From NCBI GenBank assembly GCA_016789405.1, contig JAEUPQ010000010.1, positions 1-64,000 on the forward strand: a DNA stretch of 64,000 nucleotides, in the 5' to 3' direction. Position numbers and translations under genes: made by a program. The notes below the pieces were generated by a model that was not told the origin of the DNA, made no database searches, and saw nothing but the letters and a program-made list of their open reading frames with translations. Positions 19,159-28,503 of this stretch are shown one piece after another. Each line of letters begins with the position of its first letter. The stretch's first letter is position 1. Origin of the DNA: Lysobacteraceae bacterium (GTDB lineage: Bacteria > Pseudomonadota > Gammaproteobacteria > Xanthomonadales > Xanthomonadaceae).

Positions 19159-19977
19159 TTGATCGTGAAGTCGTGGGGAACGCGCGGAAGGATCGCGTTG
19201 TGCGTGGGAATGCTGGTGTTGTCCAGTGGTTGCGACAAGGCGCCCGGGCCGGGCGAGGCCGTGCACGGAACTGCCCCGGATGCAGTCGCCGCCGCGCCCG
19301 CGGTTTCACCGGATCGACAGCTGCTGATCGATGTGGAAGGCGTCTGGAGTACCCACGAAAGCGAGGGTACCGACGACAGCGAAGACATCTACATGCTGTG
19401 GCTGGAGGACGGCGTCCTGCGTGTCTTCCTCGACCAGGGCGGGATGGCGGAATGGACGTTCGACGTCGACGATATCGATGCCGGCAACGGCACGGTCACG
19501 CTGAAGCGTGCCGTGCAAGGGCTGGAGGAGATCATCACGCTCAGGCGCGTCATGGCCGATGAGCAGGAAGGTGGTGGCCACCGCCTGACGATCACCTATG
19601 GCAACGGGCAGCGCAGCGAGCTGGGTTTCGTGAGGCGCATTTCGCCTGCCGACATCGGAAAAATGCAGGCGGTGCGTCGTGACGAGAAGGCGGGTCTCGC
19701 TGCGGTCCAGGATGAACAGGATGGCCTGGCTTGCGCGTCACCCGAAGGTTTCTACGAATCCAGCGTGTGCCAGGACGCCGCGCTTCGGCAGGAGCATCGC
19801 AAGCTGACATCGATCTTCCAGGCATTGAAGGATCGGGGTCGGGCGGATATCGAAGCCACCGAAGCTGCGGCATGGAAACAGTTGCGTGCCTGCAAGGCGA
19901 AGCAGTGCATCCTGGACATCTATTCGGAATGGAATTCCTACATGATCGTCAACTACACGGACGTCTTCGTCGAGTAG
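19159..19977 (+). CDS. Lipoprotein with a C-terminal LprI/DUF1311-like cysteine region
   Basis: The proposed start is TTG 19159, with GGAGAG six bases upstream. It gives a lipoprotein signal peptide ending VGMLVLSSGC. The 272-residue product has a central beta-rich region (GVWSTHESEGTDD, DGVLRVFLDQGGMAEWTFD). The C-terminal stretch has four spaced Cys (ACASPEGFYESSVCQDAAL, then WKQLRACKAKQCILDIY) that recalls the LprI/DUF1311 pattern of lysozyme-inhibitor-like proteins. GTG 19165 is an alternative start. The function is a guess from the Cys pattern. Confidence 0.55.
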   Translation: MIVKSWGTRGRIALCVGMLVLSSGCDKAPGPGEAVHGTAPDAVAAAPAVSPDRQLLIDVEGVWSTHESEGTDDSEDIYMLWLEDGVLRVFLDQGGMAEWTFDVDDIDAGNGTVTLKRAVQGLEEIITLRRVMADEQEGGGHRLTITYGNGQRSELGFVRRISPADIGKMQAVRRDEKAGLAAVQDEQDGLACASPEGFYESSVCQDAALRQEHRKLTSIFQALKDRGRADIEATEAAAWKQLRACKAKQCILDIYSEWNSYMIVNYTDVFVE

Positions 19978-20008
19978 TCGCGGATGTTGTCTTGCGCGTG
20001 CGGCTGCC

Positions 20009-20671
20009 TTAGCGCAGCCTCAGCGTGTCCAGCATCTTCGACACCTTCTCGGCATCGCGTGGATAGTAGTGTTCGGCGGGCGCAAGGAAGATCGCCAGCG
20101 CGAGGCCTTTTTCGTGTTCGAAGGCGGCGGCCATGCCGCGATAGCGCAGGCCTTCCTGGTTCGCGAGCGAGAACTCGAAGCGCAGGCCATCCCGGTTGCC
20201 GAAACGCGCGGGACGCAGGTCCGTCGCTTCCACATTCGCGGTGCCCGAGGCGCGCAGGCCGTCGAGGATCAGGTCGCGCAGTTCGTCGGCGCGCAGGCCG
20301 CGGTGGTAGAACGCACCATCGGGGCGACGTTTCGTCTGGCGCTGCCCGAGGAAGATGAATTCGCGCTCGCGTACGCGATGCACCAGGTACAGGCGGTTGA
20401 GCAGTTCGCCATCCATCGTCCACAACTGGTAGCGCGGCGCGCTCATCCGCGTCCACTCCATTCCGCTGTCGATCACGAGCCTGCCGCCGGCCTGGTTCGG
20501 GCCGGGTCTGACCAGTCGGCCTCCGCCGGCGGCACAGGCAGTCAGCGCCAGCACCAGCGTGATGAGCGCGAAGGTGCGCAGCATGCGGACGATCATGCTG
20601 TTGACGTTCGTGCTGTTGACGTTCGTGCTGCTGAGGATCGTGCTGCTGAGGATCGTGCTGCTGAGGATCAT
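20009..20671 (-). CDS. Lipoprotein of unknown function, third gene of M48 operon
   Basis: From the ATG at 20671 the product is 220 residues. Its first 25 residues come from a 15-bp tandem repeat (ILSST three times, then NVNST/NVNSM) and precede a normal lipoprotein signal (MLRTFALITLVLALTAC). Internal ATGs at 20596 and 20584 would remove the repeat. The ATG at 20671 overlaps the stop of the M48 protease gene as ATGA, so coupling favours it. The mature part (RYQLWTMDGELLNRLYLVHR, then FIFLGQRQTKRRPDGAFYHR) has no recognised motif. Confidence 0.65.
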   Translation of the reverse strand: MILSSTILSSTILSSTNVNSTNVNSMIVRMLRTFALITLVLALTACAAGGGRLVRPGPNQAGGRLVIDSGMEWTRMSAPRYQLWTMDGELLNRLYLVHRVREREFIFLGQRQTKRRPDGAFYHRGLRADELRDLILDGLRASGTANVEATDLRPARFGNRDGLRFEFSLANQEGLRYRGMAAAFEHEKGLALAIFLAPAEHYYPRDAEKVSKMLDTLRLR

Positions 20672-20672
20672 G
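20598..20672. repeat. Five 15-bp tandem repeat units at a coupled gene start
   Basis: Two copies of CTGTTGACGTTCGTG (20598-20627) are followed by three copies of CTGCTGAGGATCGTG (20628-20672, the last with A for G, which creates the start codon on the minus strand). Unit length is a multiple of three, so copy-number change would lengthen or shorten the N-terminus of the downstream lipoprotein without a frameshift. Confidence 0.85.
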
Positions 20673-21849
20673 GCGTGCCTCCGAGACGATCGAGTTCGCG
20701 TTGCACGAAGGCGCGATCGTCGGCCTGCGTGGCGGTGTCGAGGTAGCGGCGAAGCGAGGCTTCGGCGTCGGCCTTGCGCCCCGCGTCGCGCAACGCAAAG
20801 CCATGCTCGCGCCAGGCCGCTGCCGGCGCACCGGGCAGGGTCACGGCGCGCGCGTACAGTTCGGCGGCCTTCGCACGGTCCCCGGCGGCGTTGCGGCGGC
20901 GGTGCGTCTCGCCGAGATAGAAGGTCAGCAGCGCATGGTCTTCCTGCGGCGAATCCGCAAGCAGGTCGCCGATCACCAGCAGCGAGCTGGCATAGCGGCG
21001 ACGCGAGACTTCCTCCGCGAGCCAGTGTTCGAGAAAGGGCCGCATGGCGGCGCGGTAGGCGTCGCGATTGCGATTCCGCGGCGGCGACGCCAGTGCTGCG
21101 GCGGCGCTGCGGATGTCTTCGAGCCGTTCGTCCGTGGCCGGATGGGTGGCGAAGATCACGCCGCGTCGTTCGTACTTGCGCGTCTCTTCCTCGCGCTTGA
21201 GACGGGCCCACAGGTCGCCACCGGCCGCAGGGTCGTAGCCGCGCGCGACAGCGGCTTCGAAGCCCAGCCGGTCGGCTTCGCGTTCCTGGTCGCGACTGAA
21301 CTTGAAGATGCCGGCATACGCGCCGAGCGCGCCGAGCAGCGCGGCGTCGGGAACGCCCGCGCCGTACGCGACCAGTTGGAACGCGCTGAGCACTGCGCTG
21401 GTGTCCTTGAGCCGCCGCCATTGCCGGAGCGAATGCTGCGCGCGGAAATGGCCGGCTTCGTGGCCCAGCACGAAGCCCAGTTCGGCTTCGTCGCGGGCGC
21501 GGAGCAGGGCGCCGGTCCAGACCAGCATCATCCCGTTCGGCGCCATCGATGCGTTGAATTCGGGCACATCCATGATGTAGACGCGCAGGTCGCGGCAGTG
21601 CTCGGCGGCGACCTTGCAGCTGAGCTCGCGCACGTAGGCGTTGAGCGCGGGATCGCGCACGCGCTGCGGCGAACGCTGCAGCTCGGCCTCGGCGCGCTGC
21701 ATCGCGTACCACAGCTCGTCTTCGTCGGTGCCTGCGACCGGCGCGTCGCCCGGGCGGTGTTCGCGCAGCGGCTGGCTGGTGGCGCAGCCGGCGAGGGCGG
21801 CGCATAACGCGATGTTCGCGGCAATCTGCAGGAGGGCGCGGAATGTCAT
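20668..21849 (-). CDS. M48 family metallopeptidase lipoprotein (BepA/LoiP-like)
   Basis: The 393-residue product has a lipoprotein signal (IALCAALAGC). A zinc peptidase domain carries GFVLGHEAGHFRAQHS (HExxH) and the later glutamate in DQEREADRLGFEAA, followed by a TPR-like helical C-terminus (AAELYARAVTLPGAPAA). This layout matches periplasmic M48 proteases that maintain the outer membrane (BepA, LoiP, YcaL types). It starts within the stop of the upstream lipoprotein gene (ATGA) and ends within the start of the next one, so the three are translationally coupled. Confidence 0.88.
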   Translation of the reverse strand: MTFRALLQIAANIALCAALAGCATSQPLREHRPGDAPVAGTDEDELWYAMQRAEAELQRSPQRVRDPALNAYVRELSCKVAAEHCRDLRVYIMDVPEFNASMAPNGMMLVWTGALLRARDEAELGFVLGHEAGHFRAQHSLRQWRRLKDTSAVLSAFQLVAYGAGVPDAALLGALGAYAGIFKFSRDQEREADRLGFEAAVARGYDPAAGGDLWARLKREEETRKYERRGVIFATHPATDERLEDIRSAAAALASPPRNRNRDAYRAAMRPFLEHWLAEEVSRRRYASSLLVIGDLLADSPQEDHALLTFYLGETHRRRNAAGDRAKAAELYARAVTLPGAPAAAWREHGFALRDAGRKADAEASLRRYLDTATQADDRAFVQRELDRLGGTP

Positions 21850-22697
21850 TGCCGGGCTCCACGCTGCACGTTCAGTCCGCGCAGCAGGTCGTCTGCGGTC
21901 TCGCGCGCGCCGGCCGGATCGCGCAGGTCGCCGGCCTGGTCGAACAGCAGGTTGTGCCAGACCACCTGGCCGGTGCGCAGGTCGACCAGCGAGGCCACGC
22001 CGACCTGGTAGCCTCCGCCGATGTCGCCGCCCAGCAGCAGGAAGCCGATGACCCGCATCGCCACGCGGCCGCCGCTGGTGTAGCTGTCGCGGATGTAGGT
22101 GAACAGTGCGTAGTCGGCGCCGGTTGCCTCGCGCATCGCGGAGACACCGGGGCCCAGGGTCCAGTCGAAACGCCCGTGCTTGTTGCGCAGGCCGGCGTCG
22201 GGATTGGTGCTGGCGCGCGCGTACTGGAGGATGCTGATCGAAACGGCCTGGTTCAGCAGGTAAAGCTGGCGCAAACGGTCGTCGTTGCTGTCGGCAGGGG
22301 GCAGGGCGAAGTCCGGCGCCACCGCCAGTCCGCGCGCCGTCAGGATCTCTCGGGTCATCTGCGGATACAGGCGACGGGCCGTGTCGGTCCATGTCTTGCG
22401 TGGCTCCTGGGCGCCGCCAGCGAGGACTTCGTACAGCTCGATGTCCGGCTCGACCACGACCACGCTCCCCGACAGGCTGACGGGCCGTCCGCTGTCGTCC
22501 TTGACCGTACGGACCTGTGTGGACGTGCAGGCGCCGAGCAGCAGGCTCGCGAAGACCAGAAGCAGGAGCCTCGGCCATGGCACCGGTGCAGGCGAAGGCC
22601 GGCATCGCGGAGAGTCCGCCCATGACGAATGGGAATGCCGCGAAACCCGGGAAAACAGCGTTCCGGCGACGGCCTCGACGATGCCCTGTGTTAGCAT
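21846..22697 (-). CDS. Lipoprotein of unknown function, first gene of M48 operon
   Basis: The product has a lipobox in LLLVFASLLLGAC and a mature part with VVVVEPDIELYEVLAGG and GADYALFTYIRDSYTSGGR. The pattern suggests an envelope protein that reads or stores a polypeptide, but I recognise no family. The ATG at 22697 has an excellent GGGAGGGAG ribosome binding site but gives an unusually long 40-residue leader before the signal helix. GTG 22583 would give a conventional lipoprotein signal. It is the promoter-proximal gene of the coupled three-gene operon. Confidence 0.6.
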   Translation of the reverse strand: MLTQGIVEAVAGTLFSRVSRHSHSSWADSPRCRPSPAPVPWPRLLLLVFASLLLGACTSTQVRTVKDDSGRPVSLSGSVVVVEPDIELYEVLAGGAQEPRKTWTDTARRLYPQMTREILTARGLAVAPDFALPPADSNDDRLRQLYLLNQAVSISILQYARASTNPDAGLRNKHGRFDWTLGPGVSAMREATGADYALFTYIRDSYTSGGRVAMRVIGFLLLGGDIGGGYQVGVASLVDLRTGQVVWHNLLFDQAGDLRDPAGARETADDLLRGLNVQRGARQ

Positions 22698-22848
22698 TTC
22701 GTGCTCCCTCCCGACCTGTGTTCGACAGCCTTGTGACCGGTACCTACCGGGGCGTTTCGACGGGGATGTTGTACAGGTTCGTGCCGCGGGCATCCATCTC
22801 CTGCCCTGCAGGTTCCCGACCCCCCACTCCACAACGACAGGTTCCGCG

Positions 22849-24054
22849 ATGCTGCAGCTTGCCCGGCGCGTTGGTCGCGCCAAGCCCAGTGCCATCATGG
22901 TTGTCGCCGAAAAGGCCAAGCGTCTCAAGGCCGAAGGGCGCGACATCATCAGTTTCTCGATCGGCGTCCCGAATTTCCTGCCCGGCGGCCACGTCTACGA
23001 CGCGGTCCGCGAGGCCCTGAGCAAGGACTCGGGCCAGTACGGCAGCAACCGCGGCGCGGACGCGCTGCTGGATGCCTTCCTGAAACACATCGAAGCCATC
23101 GGGCTTACCGGCTACAAACGCGGCAACGTTGCCACCGGCATCGGCGCCAAGCACATCATCTACAACCTGGCCGAGGTTCTGCTGGACGAGGGCGACACCA
23201 TCGCCTTCCCGACGCCGTACTGGACCAGCTACATGGACATCGCCGAGATCGTCGATGCCAAGGTCGACCTGCTGCCGTGCCCGGCGGAGCAGAATTACAA
23301 GTTGACGCCGGAACAGCTCGACGCCGCTCTGGCGAAGAAGCCGAAGGTCTTCCTGTTCAACAACCCGTCCAACCCGACGGGCATGGTGTACACGAAGGAA
23401 GAGATCGCGGTGCTGGCCGACGTGATCGCGAAGTATCCGGACACCTGGATCATCACCGACGACATCTACAACCGCATGGTGTTCGACGGCCTGGGCTACC
23501 ACAACTTCGTGCACTTCCGCCCGGAACTGCGCGACCGCGTGATCTTCCTGGATTCGCTGTCGAAGACCTACGGTATGCCCGGCTGGCGCGTCGGCTTCAT
23601 GGTCGGCCCGGAATCGGTGGCCAATGCCGTGGTGACGATGAACTCGAACCACATCACCAACATCCCCGAGCTGACCACCGCCGCCGCGATCGCGGCGCTG
23701 TCCGGCCCGCAGGACGTGCCGACGCAGAAGAACGAGGAGTTCCAGGCCAAGCGCGACCAGGTGATGGCGGCGATGACCTCGATCCCCGGCGTGGTCTGCC
23801 CGAAGCCGCAGGGCGCGTTCTACGTCTTCCCGGACGTGAGCGCCTACTTCGGCAAGACCCACGGCCCGACCGGCCAGAAGATCGCCAACGACATGGACCT
23901 GTGCAACGCGCTGCTCGACGCCAAGGGTGTCGCCTGCGTGCCGGGTTCGGCCTTCGGCGAGCCGCGCGCGCTGCGCATCAGCTACACCTGCCCGACGCCG
24001 CAGCTGGCGCCGGGCCTGCAGCGCATCGTCGAGTTCTTCGCCGAACTGCAGTGA
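22849..24054 (+). CDS. Class I/II PLP-dependent aminotransferase
   Basis: The 401-residue product is a fold-type I aminotransferase of the aspartate/alanine group. It shows IISFSIGVPNFLPG at the N-terminus, the cofactor region FNNPSNPTGMVYTKEE, the PLP-binding Asp/Tyr in ITDDIYNRMVF, the Schiff-base lysine in DSLSKTYGMPGWRVGF and the substrate-binding Arg near LRISYTCP. Specificity (aspartate, alanine or aromatic) cannot be fixed from sequence reading. It is transcribed divergently from the lipoprotein operon. Confidence 0.88.
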   Translation: MLQLARRVGRAKPSAIMVVAEKAKRLKAEGRDIISFSIGVPNFLPGGHVYDAVREALSKDSGQYGSNRGADALLDAFLKHIEAIGLTGYKRGNVATGIGAKHIIYNLAEVLLDEGDTIAFPTPYWTSYMDIAEIVDAKVDLLPCPAEQNYKLTPEQLDAALAKKPKVFLFNNPSNPTGMVYTKEEIAVLADVIAKYPDTWIITDDIYNRMVFDGLGYHNFVHFRPELRDRVIFLDSLSKTYGMPGWRVGFMVGPESVANAVVTMNSNHITNIPELTTAAAIAALSGPQDVPTQKNEEFQAKRDQVMAAMTSIPGVVCPKPQGAFYVFPDVSAYFGKTHGPTGQKIANDMDLCNALLDAKGVACVPGSAFGEPRALRISYTCPTPQLAPGLQRIVEFFAELQ

Positions 24055-24106
24055 CCCCGCAAGTCCGCCGGGCGGCCTGTCCGCCCGGTGGGCCGGACCC
24101 CTTCCG

Positions 24107-24511
24107 ATGAACCGACTCGTCTGGATCCTGCTTGCGCTGGCCCTCGTGGGTGGACTGCATCATCTGCTGTCCGCCTCGTGGACGCGCATGCCCGGGCTGG
24201 GCGACGACCAGATCGCCGCGATCCGCGCGGCCTCGGCGACCCGCGATGCCGGCGATCCGCAGCACCAGCGCAGCATCACGATGCTGCGCGCCGACTGGTG
24301 CGGCTACTGCAGGAAGCTGCAGGCAGAGTTCGATCGCAAGGGCGTGCGCTACCACGCCGTCGACGTCGACACCGAGGCTGGCGCGAACGCGATGATGGCG
24401 CTCAATGCGCGCGGCATTCCGGTGCTGGTGGTCGGACGGACGCCGCTCCACGGCTACGACGAGACCCGCACCCGCGAATTGCTCGCGCCGCTGGGCTATC
24501 GCGTGTTCTGA
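24107..24511 (+). CDS. Membrane-anchored glutaredoxin-like protein
   Basis: The 134-residue product has an N-terminal hydrophobic segment ([18 protein letters not shown]). The glutaredoxin/thioredoxin-fold domain starts near residue 57 with the redox motif CGYC at residues 65-68 ([14 protein letters not shown]) and the cis-Pro loop RGIPVLVVG. It probably faces the periplasm and handles thiol exchange. It lies 52 bases after the aminotransferase gene and 100 bases before mdh. Confidence 0.8.
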   Translation: MNRLVWILLALALVGGLHHLLSASWTRMPGLGDDQIAAIRAASATRDAGDPQHQRSITMLRADWCGYCRKLQAEFDRKGVRYHAVDVDTEAGANAMMALNARGIPVLVVGRTPLHGYDETRTRELLAPLGYRVF

Positions 24512-24611
24512 AGGTTTCCATGCGCATTTCCGCGGCGCGCGCAAACGCCGCGGTCCACGAACGATCCTCCAACGATCCACCCGCCAAGACATTTCCGTGA
24601 AGGACATCCCC

Positions 24612-25595
24612 ATGAAAGCACCCGTTCGAGTCGCAGTCACCGGCGCCGCCGGCCAGATCGGCTACGCCCTCCTGTTCCGCATCGCCTCCGGCGAAATGCT
24701 CGGCAAGGACCAGCCGGTCATCCTGCAGATGCTGGAACTGCCGCTGGAGAAGGCGCAGGCCGCGCTGAAGGGCGTGATGATGGAGCTGGAAGACTGCGCT
24801 TTCCCGCTGCTCGCCGGCATGGTCGGCACCGATGATCCGAACGTCGCGTTCAAGGACGCCGACTACGCCCTGCTGGTCGGCGCGATGCCGCGCGGCCCGG
24901 GCATGGAGCGCAAGGACCTGCTGCTCAAGAACGCCGAGATCTTCACCGTGCAGGGCAAGGCGCTGAACGATGTCGCGTCGCGCAACGTGAAGGTGCTCGT
25001 GGTCGGCAATCCGGCCAACACCAATGCCTACATCGCCATGAAGTCGGCCCCGGACCTGCCGGCGAAGAACTTCACCGCGATGCTGCGCCTCGACCACAAC
25101 CGCGCGCTGTCGCAGCTGGCCTCGAAGGCCGGCGTCGCCGTCGCCGACATCGAGAAACTGGTCGTGTGGGGCAACCACAGCCCGACCATGTACCCGGATT
25201 ACCGCTTCGCCACCGTCGGCGGCCAGTCGCTGAAGGACAAGATCAACGACGCCGACTGGAACGCCAACGACTTCATCCCGAAGGTCGGCAAGCGCGGCGC
25301 GGCGATCATCGAAGCGCGCGGCCTGTCCTCGGCCGCCTCGGCCGCCAATGCCGCCATCGACCACATGCGCGACTGGGCGCTGGGCACCGACGGCAAGTGG
25401 GTGACGATGGGCGTGCCGTCCGACGGCAGCTACGGCATCCCGGAAACCGTGATGTACGGTGTGCCGGTGACCTGCGCCAACGGCGAGTACACCCGCGTCG
25501 AAGGCCTGCCGGTCGACGACTTCAGCCGTGCCGCGATGGACAAGACCCTCGCCGAGCTGGAAGAAGAGCGTGCCGGCGTGGCACACCTGCTCTGA
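24612..25595 (+). CDS. mdh: Malate dehydrogenase
   Basis: Malate dehydrogenase interconverts malate and oxaloacetate with NAD(H) in the TCA cycle. The 327-residue product has the NAD-binding [18 protein letters not shown], the [16 protein letters not shown] substrate loop, [13 protein letters not shown] and the catalytic His region [13 protein letters not shown]. This is the longer type found in many proteobacteria. It is followed by a strong terminator with a UUCG loop. Confidence 0.95.
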   Translation: MKAPVRVAVTGAAGQIGYALLFRIASGEMLGKDQPVILQMLELPLEKAQAALKGVMMELEDCAFPLLAGMVGTDDPNVAFKDADYALLVGAMPRGPGMERKDLLLKNAEIFTVQGKALNDVASRNVKVLVVGNPANTNAYIAMKSAPDLPAKNFTAMLRLDHNRALSQLASKAGVAVADIEKLVVWGNHSPTMYPDYRFATVGGQSLKDKINDADWNANDFIPKVGKRGAAIIEARGLSSAASAANAAIDHMRDWALGTDGKWVTMGVPSDGSYGIPETVMYGVPVTCANGEYTRVEGLPVDDFSRAAMDKTLAELEEERAGVAHLL

Positions 25596-25641
25596 TCGCG
25601 ATCTCATCGCCATTTGATCGGCGACCGATGCGCGAGAACGA

Positions 25642-25668
25642 CGGGAAGGCTTCGGCCTTCCCGTTTTT
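25642..25668 (+). terminator. Intrinsic terminator of mdh
   Basis: A 9-bp perfect stem (25642-25650 with 25655-25663) closed by a TTCG tetraloop is followed by TTTTTGTTT. It lies 46 bases after the mdh stop. Confidence 0.93.
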
Positions 25669-25689
25669 GTTTGCGAGCGTTTCGTTGCG

Positions 25690-26337
25690 ATGATGCTGCC
25701 CATGTCTTCCATCGCCATCCGCCACGCCGACGAGTACCTGCTTGTCGTGGAGAAGCCTGCCGGGCTGCTGTCGGTGCCGGGGCGTTCGCCGGAACTCGCC
25801 GATTGCCTGATCGCGCGCGTGCAAGCGGACCATCCCGATGCGCTGACCGTGCATCGCCTCGACCAGGTCACCAGCGGCCTGGTGGTGATCGCGCGTGGCG
25901 CCGTGATGCAGCGCGCGCTGTCGATGCAGTTCGAGCAGCGACAGGTGGCGAAGGGCTACGAGGCGCTGGTGGAAGGCCTGGTGTCCGGAGGCGATGCTGC
26001 GGACGATGCCGGCGAGATCGACCTCCCCCTGATCCGCGATTGGCCGAACCGTCCCCGCCAGAAGGTGGACCGCGATGTCGGCAAACCCTCGCTCACGCGC
26101 TGGCGGGTGCTGGCGCGCGACCCGGTTGCGCTGAGGACGCGGCTGGCGCTGGAGCCGGTGACCGGTCGTACCCATCAACTGCGCGTGCACCTGGCGAGCA
26201 TCGGACACGCGATCGTCGGCGATGCGTTCTACGGCGCAGCGCCGGGCGAGCGCGTCTGCCTGCATGCCGCCCGATTGGGATTCTCACACCCCGCTACGGG
26301 GGCATGGCATGAATGGGTGTCGCCCGCGCCGTTCTGA
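25690..26337 (+). CDS. RluA-family RNA pseudouridine synthase
   Basis: The 215-residue product lacks an S4 domain and carries the RluA catalytic motif HRLDQVTSGLVVIA with the essential Asp, preceded by VVEKPAGLLSVPG and followed by VTGRTHQLRVHLASIGHAIVG. The length and the HRLD..TSG form resemble RluA itself (23S rRNA U746 and tRNA U32), but the target is not proven. ATG 25690 and 25702 are both possible starts. Confidence 0.85.
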   Translation: MMLPMSSIAIRHADEYLLVVEKPAGLLSVPGRSPELADCLIARVQADHPDALTVHRLDQVTSGLVVIARGAVMQRALSMQFEQRQVAKGYEALVEGLVSGGDAADDAGEIDLPLIRDWPNRPRQKVDRDVGKPSLTRWRVLARDPVALRTRLALEPVTGRTHQLRVHLASIGHAIVGDAFYGAAPGERVCLHAARLGFSHPATGAWHEWVSPAPF

Positions 26338-26403
26338 GCGGAAAGCCGGGCGGATGTGGATGGACACGACACCCGACGCCAGATCGAGGCCCAGTCCCGG
26401 GCC

Positions 26404-28230
26404 TCATTCGACCGGCTCGCCTTGCGTGGCGGTTCTGGTGCGGTCGACGGCGTGGTCGATGAACTGCAGTCGTGCCAGCTCTTCGTACAGTCCGCCCTGC
26501 GCCATCAGGCCCTGGTGGGTGCCCTCGGCGACGATGCGCCCCCGGTCCATCACGACGATGCGATCGGCCTTGAGCACGGTCGCGAGGCGGTGCGCGATCA
26601 CCAGCGTGGTGCGGCCGCGCATCAGCGACTCCAGTGCCTGTTGGACCGCGTGTTCGCTGTGCGCGTCCAGCGCACTCGTTGCTTCGTCGAGCAGCAGGAT
26701 GGGCGCGTCCCTGAGCAGGGCGCGCGCGATCGCCACGCGCTGCTGCTGACCACCGGAAAGCCGGGCGCCGCGTTCGCCCAGGTCGGTGTCGGGTCCCTGT
26801 GGCAGGGCAGACAGGAACTCGGAGGCCTGCGCCGCCTGGATGGCGGCATCGAATGTGCCTTCGTCGGCCTCGAGGTTGCCGTAGCGAATGTTGTCCCGTG
26901 CCGAGACCGAGAACAGCGTGGGCTGTTGCGGCACCAGCGCCACCGCTGCGCGCAGCTCAGCCGGGTCCAGGCGCGTCAGCGGCGTGCCGTCGATGCGGAT
27001 CGACCCCTGGTCCGGATCGTGAAAGCGCAGCAGCAGGGAGAACACGGTGCTTTTCCCGGCACCGGAGGGGCCGACCAGTGCGACGGTCTCGCCGGGGCGC
27101 ACCCGCAGTTCGAAGTTCACCAGCGCCGGCACATCGGGGCGCTGCGGATAATGGAAGCCAACGTTCTCGAACACGATGTCGCCGTGGACCGGCTGCTGCA
27201 GCCTGTCAGGATTCTCCGGTGCGTGGATCGACGGGTGCTGGGCAAGCAGCTCGGTGATCCGGCTCATGCCGCCGGTGGCGCGCTGCAGATCGTTCCAGAT
27301 TTCCGCCAGGCTGGTCGCCGTGTTGCCGCCCAGCAGCGCATACATCACGAATTGAGCCAATGTCCCCGGGCTCATGCGTCCAGCTGCGACATCGTGCGCG
27401 CCGTGCCACAGCAGGAACACGACGGCGCCGCCGCCCAGCACGACTGCGGTCGCGTTCAAGGTGGCCTGGGCCCGGATCCGGCGTCGCGCAGCGGCGAGCG
27501 CCGCGTCCAGCGCGGTCGTGAATCGGCGATGCTCGTGGGACTCGCGCACGTGCGCCTGCACCGTGCGCACTGCCGCCAGTGTTTCGTTGGCCAGCGCGTT
27601 GGCATCGGCAATGCGATCCTGTCCCGAGCGTGCGAGTGTGCGCAGGCGTCGCCCGCCCAGGACGCTGGGCAGCACGCCCAAGGGAATCGCCAGCAGGGCA
27701 AAGAATGCAAGCTGTGCATTGGTGACGAACAGCATCGTGATTGCGCCGATCGTCATCGTCACGCCGGACAGCAGGCCCGAGATCGCGTACGTGAGTGTGT
27801 AGCGCAGGAACTCGACGTCCGACGTCAGTCGGGACATCAACTCGCCGCTGCGATTGACGTCGTGGAAGGCAGCGTCCAGCGTGAGCAGTCGCAGGTAGAG
27901 ACGCTCGCGAAGGTGGGCAACCACCCGTTCGCCGAGCAGTGCCGAAAAGACGTAGCGTGCTGCGCCGGCCACCGCGAGGAGCAGAGTGATACCGAGCAGG
28001 CCAAGGAAATCGCGATCGATCTGTGATGGATCGCCCTGTACGAAGCCGCCATCAATCAGCTTCGCCGTTGCCGTCGGCACGATCAGCGTCGCCGCGCTCG
28101 CAATGACGAACGAGATCAACCAGATCGTGAACAGCCAGGGATGCGCGCCGATCAGCGGCCAGAGTGCGCGCAGGCCGCTTTTCACCGCGGAGGTGGGCTT
28201 ACGCGCCATATGGAGATCGTCGTTGGTCAT
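26404..28230 (-). CDS. ABC transporter fusing membrane and ATPase domains (MsbA/LmrA type), candidate peptide exporter
   Basis: The 608-residue product has six membrane helices in about residues 1-310. The ATPase domain shows Walker A GPSGAGKST (387-395), signature LSGGQQQR (491-498) and Walker B ILLLDE (511-516). It has no N-terminal C39 peptidase, so it would export but not cleave a leader. ATG 28230 is preferred; ATG 28209 is possible. It is divergent from the two Cys-ended peptides and the ATP-grasp operon, so peptide export is a reasonable inference, though generic lipid or drug export is possible. Confidence 0.85.
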   Translation of the reverse strand: MTNDDLHMARKPTSAVKSGLRALWPLIGAHPWLFTIWLISFVIASAATLIVPTATAKLIDGGFVQGDPSQIDRDFLGLLGITLLLAVAGAARYVFSALLGERVVAHLRERLYLRLLTLDAAFHDVNRSGELMSRLTSDVEFLRYTLTYAISGLLSGVTMTIGAITMLFVTNAQLAFFALLAIPLGVLPSVLGGRRLRTLARSGQDRIADANALANETLAAVRTVQAHVRESHEHRRFTTALDAALAAARRRIRAQATLNATAVVLGGGAVVFLLWHGAHDVAAGRMSPGTLAQFVMYALLGGNTATSLAEIWNDLQRATGGMSRITELLAQHPSIHAPENPDRLQQPVHGDIVFENVGFHYPQRPDVPALVNFELRVRPGETVALVGPSGAGKSTVFSLLLRFHDPDQGSIRIDGTPLTRLDPAELRAAVALVPQQPTLFSVSARDNIRYGNLEADEGTFDAAIQAAQASEFLSALPQGPDTDLGERGARLSGGQQQRVAIARALLRDAPILLLDEATSALDAHSEHAVQQALESLMRGRTTLVIAHRLATVLKADRIVVMDRGRIVAEGTHQGLMAQGGLYEELARLQFIDHAVDRTRTATQGEPVE

Positions 28231-28363
28231 CGCATCCAGCGCTGGCCATGGGAGATCGGAGTGTGGCTTGGTACGCGAAGGCATACAAGCGGCCGCCGGA
28301 TGCATGCTGCCCTGCAGCAAGCATGAATGCCGTGACGCAGCGCCGATACGCGAAACAATCCGG

Positions 28364-28392
28364 TTGCCCTTCCCTGGGCTGCGTGCTATGTA
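28364..28392 (+). promoter_or_regulatory. Candidate promoter for the precursor peptide genes
   Basis: TTGCCC (28364-28369) and TATGTA (28387-28392) are spaced by 17 bases, 112 bases before the first peptide start. The match to sigma-70 consensus is only moderate. The 273-base region between the divergent ABC gene and the first peptide shows no other gene. Confidence 0.25.
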
Positions 28393-28503
28393 CGATCCGG
28401 TGTTGCCGGCGGCGGCAACGGCAACGGACCGCACGACAGGACTGTTTCTCGCCGCATCTTTCAACGTCATATCCACATCGACAAGGAACAAGGAACCATC
28501 GTC

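Noticed and set aside
20598-20672. CRISPR-like array from repeated 15-bp units
   Set aside because: Units are directly adjacent with no spacers and are translated as part of a protein.
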